64,000 nucleotides of DNA from Hericium rajendrae. Its lineage: Eukaryota; Basidiomycota; Agaricomycetes; Russulales; Hericiaceae. Made by a program: the position numbers and the translations under genes. Positions 13,192 to 24,100 of the stretch are shown here, in pieces. The notes beneath the pieces are model-generated. The model did no database searches and was not told the DNA's origin. It saw only the letters and a list, made by a program, of their open reading frames with translations. The stretch is taken from contig CM065883.1 of the NCBI GenBank assembly GCA_033439255.1, positions 1,488,001 through 1,552,000 on the forward strand, given 5' to 3'. How positions within the stretch are numbered: the stretch's first letter is position 1; each line of letters opens with the position of its first letter.

Positions 13192-15896
13192 GTTGACGAC
13201 GTGCGGATGGATCGGACGGCGAGCGCAACCTGTGTCGTTGCAGTCACCAGCTTCGACGCGCTCGCTTGAAATTTGGCTGACATAAGCAGTCGTGCGAACA
13301 ACATGCCGCTTTAGGCCACGCGCTCCTCATACTGTCCACCTCACGACGGCGCTTGTCTCTCAACTTCCCTCTTGCCCGTCGCCATAGGACACTCTCCGAG
13401 GGTGTCGTCAAATGTCGGTGTCTTGTCTTTTCGAAGACCTTCAACGCTCCAGGTCGCCTTTCGTGACACGATCACCACCTTTCCGCTACAGTCTATCGCT
13501 GCTTCCAGCCAACATGATCCATTCCTACCCAACGGAATGAAATCCAACCCAACGTATTGATAGGCTTGCTTCGCGTTCCTCTTTAGCTCGTGACGGATCT
13601 GATAGCGTCGAGCCTGGTGTGGGCGACCACCATCCTGCAGCTTTCAGATCGCAATTGTTGCCACGCGTCGACCGCGACACGTCGTCTGGACCTTGGCGTG
13701 CGGACGAAAGGACGCGTCTTTTTCGCGTTTCTGATCTTCTTTGCATGCTGTGACCCCATTTGTACATCCTTCGCTTCTTCGGAACGTGTTTTGGTCGCGA
13801 TTCACAATCTCTGTCCCCGCGATGACGCACAGATCTCTGCCCGCGTCGCCTAGGGATCCTGATTCTCGTGATTGTTCATTCATTCCACCCACACAGAAAT
13901 GCTACGGCATGACTGGAAGCGAGCTTCTGCTCGTGATGAGGTCTACGCTGTACGCTTTCAAATGGAATGTCTGCGACTAGCGAGAATGAGGAAGGCGGCT
14001 CCAGGATGGCACGAGATCCACGTCGCGGATGGACTAGACGATGCGTTGGCCGTTCATTAGAGAAGCATCTCGCCGGTGTGGATGTTCAACATTTAGGGCG
14101 AGCATGCCACACACGACCAGTCGCGCAGAAGCGCCCTTTCTTACGCAACCAGACCACGCACAGACCTCTTCGCGAGGTTCATATTGTCTGGTGTTGCCCA
14201 ACGTCGAAGGTCGTTTCGACGTGGTCTTCGCGTTGCTCTTCTGTGATCTCCAAACTTGTTGGCTCGATCGTCAAGTCAGTCGCTATACGAGCATACGCGC
14301 TGGACGCAAGCAGCCTGCTTCACAGCACCTTCCCACCCGGCGACTTTTTTGTGACTTTAGCTCGCCGTGACCATCGCTATCTCTCAGTTGTTATTCCCTT
14401 GGGAACTACGATTGGGGGATGGCGAGAGGGGTTCTAAAGCGTCGTCGTACGCAATCTAAATTGCATGGCTTCGCGGTGACGGATTCGCGGGTTCCAAAGG
14501 TGTTCTGGTTGTTCTCGAAATGGTATCCCGTACTGGAAAGCAAGACCCGACGACGCACTCAGGAGTGTTCTGCGCCCAGCAACGGGCAAAGAATAGGTTG
14601 CGTTGATAGCACGTCAGCCCGCCCCCAATTGCTGCCCTTCCACACAGGAAGGCGCCCTCTGCATGCGCTATGCGACTAGCCCGCCTTCCGTCCTGTTGTC
14701 CGGAACTCCGACGCAGCTTGTAGTGCTCGACGGCGCTGAACTCATCGCAGGCGCATCATGGATCTATCCGGGCGGTTGGAACGGAACACCGATTCTCATC
14801 CTTGTCATTCAGCTCGGACCGCAAAGACCAGCTTCTTGCAGCGCAGTCTGCGCGGTGACACTGGCTCGTCCCTGTCTGGTTGACACTTCCAGCCTGTTTC
14901 TTCGCGGCGGCCTACCGGCGTTTGTTGACCCACCGAGATCTGCTGAACGCACGCTGGACTATGACGCCCATTCATGGCCCCGCGTCGGCCCTCCTGTCTG
15001 GCATCGATGCCTTCCGGTTTGACTGGCATTGCGTGTCCCGCGGGATCGCGCAATAGAGATTCGCTCTCGCCGCCGTCCTACCGCGAAGTGTGATCTGTCA
15101 CATTGCGACCGTCGCGGATCCGTCACGTCTGGCGCGGGAAGTCCAGCGCGCGGGATCTGCTCCTTGGCAAGAACGTCGGTCTGTCCGTCGCTCGAAGGAA
15201 GAGGCGTTAATCGGACACGCACAGGACGACGGGTGCTTGCTTCGTGGGCCGTGCTCGGAGCTGCGAGCGGAGCTCTGTGCGGTACTTCCGGTGCCGAAAG
15301 GATGGGATCTGTCTCGTTCTGCCGTCCATGGTCCTCGAGCGATGACTTCCGCCGTTGACGTACCTTCAGCCCAGTGGCACAGGCTAGCGGACGACGAGCG
15401 TATGGCTACAGGGCGGGCAGAAGCCCTCTCACGGGGGTGATATGTATGGAGCAGAAGACGGGTCAAAGCACAGCGGTGGCCTTTATGGCTGATGTTGTAG
15501 GCGGGGGATGCTTCTGCATCGAGAGCACGGCTGATGTGCCGCAGCCTATAATTTTTTCCTCCCCATAGCCTTCGTGGCTATATTCTATATTCTTAGAAAG
15601 GACGTGTAGTCGCGAGCATCATATGGATGGCATAGCCGTAGACCATCGTTGTGTCTTGCTGTCCGTTTGCCGACAATCTTATCCGTTCTAGTGCTTTGAA
15701 TAGTGCTAGACTTCTGATAGTATGTAAAAATAATGTCACTGAAGCTTCGTGAAGAAAACATAGTGAGATAGATTTGAATCCGTAACAGTCACAATTAATA
15801 CACGAACGAACATCTGACGACACAAGACGGACAATGAACTACGGTATACATAGTGACATGCGAACCGACACGGGAAAGAATACACATTGTCTTATG
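13192..15896. other. Gene-poor stretch of 2.7 kb
   Basis: No gene supported. Open frames of up to about 155 codons occur on both strands, but they overlap each other, lack domain-like composition and show no consistent splice structure. No terminal repeats or tandem arrays were found by eye. Base composition is not strongly AT-skewed, so there is no strong sign of repeat-induced mutation. It could be a decayed element or an old gene. Confidence 0.5.
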
Positions 15897-18410
15897 CTAT
15901 GTGGCAGACACAGGTCGCTGTCCCATACCACTACTCCACGCTACGGACGACGAACTCGGTTCCTCGGACTCCAAGGACTGCAGAGCAGAAACTTAGTACA
16001 CGGCCAAACTGGCACAAGCAGAACTGGGACTCACCTCTAAGAGCATGCCTAATGTCGCGTCCACCTCTGACGGAGGTATGCCGCCGCACCCAGCAGAAAT
16101 AAGTCTTCTGTACTCGTTCATCCTTCCACTCGTGCCCGCCTCCGCCTGGAATCGTACAAACTCGTCAAACACCTCCTTTCTCCGCTTGCGATACCGCCCC
16201 ACATCTTCGCGCAGCGCCTCGCACGCCTGCCGCAGCGCCTCCGGATCGCTCGGTATGTCGGCATACAGCGCGAGCAAATCCGACACATCCTCCTCGCTTG
16301 CCTTCCGCTTGCCCTTGATCGCCCCAGGCACGGTCTCTTCCTCCTCCTCTTCCTCCGGATAGATGGACACAGCGGGCACAACCGCCAGCTGCCCGCCAGC
16401 CGCCTCGCGAATGGCGCGCTCCCGCTCCTCCTCGTCCTTCACCCACTTCTCCCATCCCAGCCGATACCGTTTGCCCATCTTCGACGTCATCTCCTCCTCC
16501 AGCTCCGCCAGCGCCTGCTGGCCCTCCTCGAGCCCCTGCGCCTGCAGCTTGAGCTGCCCCACCGCGCGTTGGCTCTCGAGGATCTCCGCCTGGATGTTGC
16601 CGAGCAGCGCGTGCGCCTGGTTCAGATCGCGCTCCTTGTCGCGCAGCTCCTGGTCGAAGCTCGCCGCAAGGCTGTCCAGCATGTTCGCCATGTCCGTGAT
16701 GCAGCGCGTGCTCGCCTTCTGCGCCGCAGCTGAGTAGTGCAGCGGCGGCTTGTCGCCGTTCGCCGGCGCGAAGGAATAGTTCGCGGGCGCCTGTAGTGGC
16801 GGGTACGCGGCCTGGGCGTTGCGGAAGGACATGGACATCGCACGCGAGGGCATCACCGGCGACGCGCGGAAGCGCTCGTCCTCGAGAATGTAGTCTTCGG
16901 TGGTTTTGCCGTCCCGGTTCGCGATTTTCGGGTCGGCGCCGTGGTCAATGAGGAGTTTGACGAGGCGCTTGCTTCGACACCGCGCGGCCATTGTCAGCGC
17001 CGTCTCGCCGTCTTCGTCCTGGAAGTTGATGATGTCGGCCAGTTCCGTGGATAGTCCGCCAAGCGCGTCAGCACAGTCTCCATGTAATAGCGCGCCGCAT
17101 GTGTCTTGCCCTTCGACATTGCGACGTCCACAATGTGATGAAAGACGGTCCGGTTGTAGTGGTCGATGTTCAGTGTTGACCGGTGTAGAAGTTCGTAGAG
17201 CTCTGGAAACTTGCGGAACGTCGTAATTATTGGCGAACATAACGCTGCGCATGAGCGGAGTCTGCCCAGCCTTGTTGACCTTGAAGATGTCAGCTCCTGC
17301 TGACAAAAGAAATTTGACGATGCGGATTCGCCCCATGGCGCATGCCCAGTGAAGGGCGGTGTGTCCGTCGTCGTCGATCGCCATGTTCGGGTCTAGATCC
17401 GGAGGAGGGTTTATGAGAATAGGTGGGATCTGATTGGAGTCGGAGATAAAGTATTCCAATATTTGGTCCCCGTACGACTTAGCGTCGGTCGTCCCGTTCG
17501 CTCTAGACGTTGATGGCTCAGCGCCATTTTCAAGCTGTGCTTGGCCTCGTCGCGACCTGCGTTTCCGACCGGCTCCTGGAGAAGGGGACTCGTACCCTCT
17601 GTCAAAGCCAGGTGCTTCTGCGCCTGGACTGCTCAGTATGGGTGAAGGCGTGCGTGAACTGGATGACACCTCCGAAGGAGACGGTGTCATCGAGCCATCT
17701 TCCGAGCCACGCGCCGAAATCATCTCGACGTCAGATACATCGACATCTGCGACTCCTTTGCGCGTTGAGCGAGTGGTAGCGACGGCCGCGGACAAATCTA
17801 TACCTGTACGACGCGCAGGTCGCCCTGTACCTGCTGTAACAAGATGTTTCGGGGCTTGGGGCGGGCTCTTGGCCGCAGGCTGGAAATCGATAATCGGGCG
17901 GAGCAGATTTTCGCAGTTGTACTGCTTCGCGAGCTGCAGCCCTCGTTCCAGAGGAATCCAAGTACCTGCACGTCGTAGAAATGCCGCGATCAGGATGCGG
18001 ACTGCGTGGCGAAAGGGGGCAGAGCGGCACGAGATGAGGCTCACCTTGGTACTTCCCATACCCGCCCTGCACTTTCTCGTGCTCTCCCTTCTGTACTTCG
18101 CGTTCGAGCACCCGCGTGCGCTGCGGCTTGTCGAATCCGGCGACTTTGAGGATCTGCGTCGCGTTGAGCCACGAATCGGACCGCCGGCGCATCACGGCAA
18201 CTCCTTTGCACATCCTGTACGCGTCAGAAACGTAAGTCCACGTTCTGTCGCGCATAGGGCGAAACATACATCTCGTAAACGGGAATTCCACTATACGTGG
18301 CCTAAACGACACGGGTTTCAGGTCAGGTGGGTGAGTACAAGGGAGGAGAACGACAGGGCGGGGACGCAGACCTTGAAAATTTGGTGACTGTCGGGCATGG
18401 CGGGAGGCAT
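15897..18410 (-). CDS. MBP1: Mbp1/Swi4-type APSES transcription factor with ankyrin repeats
   Basis: DNA-binding subunit of an MBF/SBF-type complex driving G1/S transcription. Exons 1-4 encode the APSES (KilA-N) domain: [24 protein letters not shown], then [40 protein letters not shown] and [16 protein letters not shown] Ser-rich linker precedes the ankyrin repeats ([20 protein letters not shown], and [20 protein letters not shown]). A long coiled coil follows, and the C-terminal exon ([12 protein letters not shown]) ends at 15897, reached through a donor at the end of MLLE. Between the ankyrin blocks a stretch of about 55 codons (17050-17217) is out of register although open. One frame over it reads [20 protein letters not shown] and [20 protein letters not shown], the expected family sequence. 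So two opposite one-base breaks flank it. Confidence 0.94.
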
Positions 18411-18622
18411 TTCAGCGCGTTGGCTGGCGTAGACGACGGATTGTGGGTGCGCGCAGAGCGCTTGGCGGTGTTGGAGGATGTGAGCTGAGCGTGAGGGGGC
18501 TATTCGTGTGCAGACGCGTGCTCCAACAAGGGCAAACAAGACGCGCCGGGCGACCCAACTCCGACACCCATCACCGCCACGCGCGCGTCATTCCAGCAAA
18601 GTATTTGTGTATTCATTCTAAG

Positions 18623-20453
18623 CTACATCACATCCGACTCGTCCTCCATAAGAACCTTCAACTTCCACCCTTGCATGTCCTCGTCAGGCTCCGACTCGGC
18701 CCACGCGATGTCCTCTCCATTCCCGTCCACGCGCATCGCATCAATCCCCTGGGCGCCATCGTCCAACCCCGACTCGATGTCCACCTCTTCTTCCTCCTGC
18801 TTTCTCTTTCGCATTGCAAGTTCGCTTTCGTCTTCCTGTAAAGCATTCTTGAGTCAGAGAATAGGGTGAATAATCGAGGATATAGCTTACGATGTCAAAT
18901 TCATCCTCCCGCTCTTCGTACTCCACGTTCTCGTCGACTTCCTCGAAGCCGCCTGCGAACGCACCCCACCGCTCTGGCGCTGGACAATGCCAGATCAAGA
19001 TATTGCCCTGATTGGTGGTCGACACGATTGCCGGCTTTGAAGGATGCCACTAGCACGTCCATGAATTTGATTGGAACTGACAATTCGGCCGATGAACGTA
19101 CATGAAGATAAGTGAGAGGTTCTCGCCCGCCGTCCAAGGCACTGGCGAACTGGCCGTCATTTGAGATATCCCAGATGTATATTTTATGAGCCGCCGGATC
19201 GGCGGCACCTGGGATGCAATGCAGCTTTATTACATGGACAGGGGAGCGAACAGAGCTGACTCACCTCCAGCTAGCCATTCCCCGTCTGGGCTGTAGGACA
19301 TTGCATGCCATGCAGTTTTGTTAATCGGATCGTTGAACCTGTGAATGGGTTCCAGCTCTTGCTCGATATATTCCCCGTTAGGATTTGGGGGTGGATACGA
19401 TGGCAGGTTGAACTGTCGCAGCATCCGATCGGATGAGTTCGTCACCAGACGTCTACACGAACAGTCAGCCGCGTGAATGGCAGATGACATCTGGCTGGAC
19501 CTTACCGCCCAGACTTGGCGAAGTCAAAGCCTTTCATGATGCCTGCGCCGGAAATTTTGTGTCGTGCCACCATCTATTTCGCCGGTAAGGAACAGAAAGA
19601 GAAGATGAGGAGGAAAGCTTACCGTCTTCGTACGCGTATTGAACACGAGAATTGAACCGGCAGATGTCCCGACGAATATATGTTTTCCTGAGGGATCAAA
19701 TCGAGCCGTTGTCATCGCCGACCTGTTCGCGGAATGAGATATCCTGTCGCGTCCAGGGAAGCGCAAAATACTACCTTGGCGTCGACATCTGGGCCTCCTC
19801 ATCGCTTTCCTCTTGCACCTCCAACAGTTCTACGCGCCCTCTGTGCTTCTTCCTGAGATCCACGACATACGCGTCCCCGCTGGTCAATAACGCAAGAATA
19901 ATCTGACTGCAATGCAACGTTAGAAACTACCATCCGCAAACGCATCCAACCCACCTATTCCTCGGGTGAAACGACGCCGAGCTCACAGGCGCGTCGAACC
20001 GGATCGTGGCCTTCCGCTGCGGGGGATCCACATCCGACGCCAAATCCCAAATAATCACGTTCCAGTCCTTCGACGACGTCAATACGAACCGCGAATGGCG
20101 TGACCAGCTACACATTCAACCCCAACACGACACGGCAAAAGAGCAAACTCACTCAGCGAAGGACCGGTGCAGCAGGGGAGACCAGGACGCACTCTACGCT
20201 CGTGATGCCCTTCACATGGCCCTCGAGCCAGCGCACGGGCGCGCGCGTCTCGAGGTCCCAGACGGCCGCTGACCCATCAATGTGTCCCGCGGCGACGAAG
20301 CGCCCCGAGGGGTCGTACCGTGCGAGGGAGGCTTGCGAGTGGAGCGACGCCTGCACGGCGGTGGGATATGTTATGTTGAACGGGTCTGCGTCCGGGTCAG
20401 GGTGCGCGGCTGCGGATCGGGGTTCGGTACTCACTCAGTAGAGACGCATTCAT
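18623..20453 (-). CDS. SWD1: COMPASS subunit Swd1 (RbBP5 orthologue), WD40 protein
   Basis: WD40 scaffold of the Set1/COMPASS histone H3K4 methyltransferase. Exon 1 is MNASLL. Exon 2 begins NPFNITYPTAVQASLHSQ, followed by the repeats RYDPSGRFVAAGHIDGSAAV and WLEGHVKGITSVE. Later blades include SKDWNVIIWDLAS, SAMTTARFDPSGKHIFVGTS, RRLVTNSSDRMLRQFNLP and LHWHPSKPAIVSTTNQGNIL. The tail is strongly acidic (RKQEEEEVDIESGLDDG) and ends DESDVM-stop, matching the acidic hinge region of the RbBP5 family. There are about eight exons and no frame break. It lies head-to-tail upstream of the MBP1-type gene (213 bases between them). Confidence 0.9.
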
Positions 20454-21168
20454 CTTGCGCGTTCAGTGGATGCGTGTGGGTTGGGGTATTCACGTTTTGG
20501 CTTGTGGCAGTCGAGGACTTCGAGAAGGACTTGCGACGTCGGCAGGGATCGAAATCTCGATGACGCGCTTGCAGTCACGTGAAAATATCGAATAGTGTAT
20601 TAGTAGCATCGTCATACGAAGGGTCACAGCGGTCACAATCGCTCGACCGTCCTCAGAGCGATCGCGACCGTTTGACCGTTTTTTTTCACCGTTTTTTTGT
20701 CAGGTGCCGCAGTCGTCACGTGACTTTTTGGATCTGGCCCCCTCCCGCAGGATCTGCAACCCTACCAACCCTACCAACCCTAGCGCCGGGTTCTCGAGGC
20801 TCGAGGGACGAAGTCGAGTCGTCGGGCGCGCGATCCACGTCCCGGGCGCGGTGCTCGCCCGCGCCCGTTCTCAACCACTCGGGTAGGCAACCAAGAATGT
20901 CTATTAGCCGACTGTAAGGTACTACGACAAGATGGGGCCATGCTGAGGGCCCGAAGGGTGGGGAAAGTGGAGGAAAGGGGAGGATTAGAGTAAGTCAGTG
21001 AAGTTAGTGTTAAGCAATGCGTGTGTACTGTAGTCCATAGTATAGTCTCCCCAGCTATCTCTGAATGACACCTGCCACTGCGTGCCTTGCCTGCTTCAAT
21101 GCTGGGCACCGAGCGCCGAGTGCCGAGCGACGAGCAATGCAAGCACGAGCGAGGGCGGCGCTGTGCTG
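20454..21168. other. Intergenic; border of the transposase locus
   Basis: Holds the SWD1 promoter and the 3' flank of the transposase gene. A short tandem ACCCTACCA-type run sits at about 20758-20782. A segment at 20816-20840 recurs in direct orientation at 27585-27610 (see separate entry). Confidence 0.5.
20816..20840 (+). repeat. Imperfect direct repeat, left copy
   Basis: GAGTCGTCGGGCGC followed by GATCCAC two bases on. The copy at 27585-27610 has GAGTCGGTCGGGCGC and GATCCAC with one extra base and few mismatches. The two copies bracket the transposase gene and its neighbour ORF. Confidence 0.35.
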
Positions 21169-24100
21169 CTAGTTCTGAGATCCTACGGGCCCCGCCGCGG
21201 CCGAACCGAGCTGCCCGCCGCCAGCGTCGGAGCCGAGCAGGAGTGGGTCGATGACGGGAGGAGGAGCTCCCGAGGGGCCTGCTGCCGAATCGAGCGGCCT
21301 GCCGCCAGCACCGCCAGCGAGAGCTCCCGAGGAGCGCGCCGCCGAACCGAGCTGCGTGCCGCCAGCGCCAGTGACGAGCACAAGCGGATCGATGATGACG
21401 TATCGCTCGCCGGCGACGTCGAGGATGCGGTCTTGAAGCGGCGGCCCGTCGATCTCGAGATCTTGCCAAAGCCGGAACAGGATCTTGTCTTGGGTTGGAT
21501 GGTTCTTGACGAGCCGCGCGTCGAGCATGAGTGCGAAGTTGATGAGGTCTGTCGGCACATCGAGGAAATGCTGGTGGTCTACCACGATGCGCTCGTAGTA
21601 ATCGCGCACAGTGTCGAGAAATGCTGCCACATTGAAGTGTGTGCCGTCTTTGTAAATCCCGCTCGGCTGCGGCCACGGCGGCGGCGTGTCTTTGTCGTCT
21701 GAGATCTTCACCCCGTCGGAGCAACACTTGAGTTTGTGATTTTCAGGTGAGCCAGTGGGACCGGGATACTTGACGGTCTTGCAGCGAGTACATGTCTGGA
21801 CCTTGCGCTGCGAGTCGAGATGGATCAGACATGTACGATGGGCGCGCACGACTCGGGCGCACTGAGAGAACGAGAGGCAAATCGAGACTTACTCCGGGCT
21901 TCGCATCGGGCTGCGAGAGCGCTACAACAGCGCACTGTTTCGTCCAGAACTCGTAGTTATCAGAATGAACGGCTGAGAACTACTTGTCAGTGGGAAAACA
22001 AAAGTCAAAAAGGGGGAAGAATGCTCACATTTGTATTCCCCACTCTTGATTCTCTCTTTGACGGCCTTCTCAAAGTGCCCGAGCTTCTCGATAAGGGCTT
22101 GAGGGTGCTTCTGTACGAACGGCAGCCCTTTCGCCTTGTTCTTCGCACGCAAACGAGCGTTATACTCTGCCGTTGCATTGATCCACATGTTGGACGTCAT
22201 TGAGAATGATGCCCACTTGAACTCAAGGCGCATGTCCGCGAAGAGGAAGTACTCCTCATCGCGGCCAATTCTCATGGAATGCGGGTGGATGCCGGTGAGC
22301 ACGGAGAAGAAGCGCTCCGTGCGCGTGAGCCCCTCCAAATCTGGGACGGGAATGGGGTGCGTGACGACCTCAATTTTGCGTGATTGCGTAGGACGCTCGC
22401 CTGCTGATGTCGTTGGGGCGATTGGACCCGCAGAGGGCGTGGCGCTAAGCACTGTTGCGCTCGGGTCGGTATCAGGTGTCGGCAGTGCAGGATCAGATGT
22501 CTGGCTGGAGGGCTTGTATGACCGGAAGAAGGCACTGACGCGGGGACCGACCTTGCTGCCGCCGCCAGGTACCGTAATCTTAGATGCAACCTATCGAGCG
22601 AGAACAAAAGCACTGACAGTTAGCATTGGACGAGGAAGAGAAGGGGGACGACGACGCACCTTGGAAACGGCTGGCGCAACACGGTGGTGCGACGGCGGAC
22701 AGAATCGCTTCGCCGCCGGCTCCATCTGGCTGGTCGGGTCAGTCTCCGATTGCGCGGGCTTGTCCGTCGTTGACTGTGCGGACTTTGCGGGAGTCGAGCG
22801 TTTCCGCTTGTTCGAAGGTGTTGGTGCCGTTGCCGTGCTCGGTGCTGGTACCGGCAAGGATGCGGTCGCAGGCTGAGAGGACGTAGCACGCGACGAGGGT
22901 GCGGCGCTCGGTGCTGGAACCAGAGCTTGAGTGGAGGCATGCTGGGAGGGAGCGACGACGTCGTATTCCGAGTCCTCAGTGAGGTCCTATTCAAGCAGAT
23001 GATCAGCAAGACCGACTAAGTCTGTCAAAACAAGAAAGGGAAAGACGTACAGTGGTAACATGAAGGTTTGCGGCCGCTCCGGCGCCGACGCTCGCTGATT
23101 CAGGCGGATGTGACTTTGCCATCGTCCTGAGGCTGCTGGGATTGGACTGTGGGATGAGGCGAAGTGATGGGTCGATGTTCATCGACTTCAAAATCGCACT
23201 GCTTTGCGATTCGACCTCGGATGGATCTTCGTGCTCTGTGAGGTCGACAAGGTCGAGGGGCTGCTCGCGCTCCTCCTTTGTCGGGGGAGCAACCTTGAGC
23301 TTCTTGGCTTCGGCCTCTAGCACCCCGCCAAATGCGGCCTTCACATGGTCGGCGGCAACGAGACCGAATGTCTCACCGCTGTTCACGATGGGAAGCCGGG
23401 GTCGCTCCGTCAACGTTGTCTGGGTGTTGGCCTTGCGCTCGATCTGAACGAGTGCCTCATTCCACTGCTCTGCAATGCGATCAGACAGATGGACATGGTG
23501 GGAACCACCCGTGGAAGCAAGGAACTGATCTGCGGCTGATGTCACAGACTTCCCTGCAACACGCGCAGTTCCAATACGCATGTTTCGGCGATGGACGAAA
23601 TCGTGTGCGAGGCCCGAAAAGAGCTCGACACCGCAGGGATGAGAGCGCATAATAGAGTTCCAGTGTCGGTTGGTGCCTTCGATGCGGCTGCCGTCGGTGC
23701 GGATATCCTGTCTGCTGCGCGCCAAACAGCCCTTTCGAACGTGTGCGAGTTGATCCTCGTGCACCTGGCACCAAGCATCAATCCATCAGTGTCATGAATC
23801 GCCCATTGGTCTTCTTCATTCCCTTTGTTCCCTATATGGACACTCCCTTGTTATATCCCCTTGTTCCCTGTTAGGATATCCCTTGTTCCCCTTTAGGATA
23901 TCCCTTGTTCCCCTTTGGGACATCCCTTGTTCCCCTTCCCCTTGTTCCCCTTTCAGGATATCCCTTGTTCTCCTTTGGGCTATCCTTCCAGTATATATAG
24001 GGCTACCTTCCTGACTGGCTTCCTCAGTTTGTCCACTTGACTCTCCAGTCCCATTGTACCCTAGACATTCTCAGCCTGTCTCTACTCTCTATGACATCCT

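Noticed and set aside
13967-14437. Plus-strand open frame of about 155 codons
   Set aside because: Overlapped by other frames of similar quality; no recognisable motif.
20757-20782. Telomere-like AACCCTACC run
   Set aside because: The unit is not the fungal CCCTAA telomere repeat and there are only about three copies. Flanked by normal genes, so not a telomere relic.
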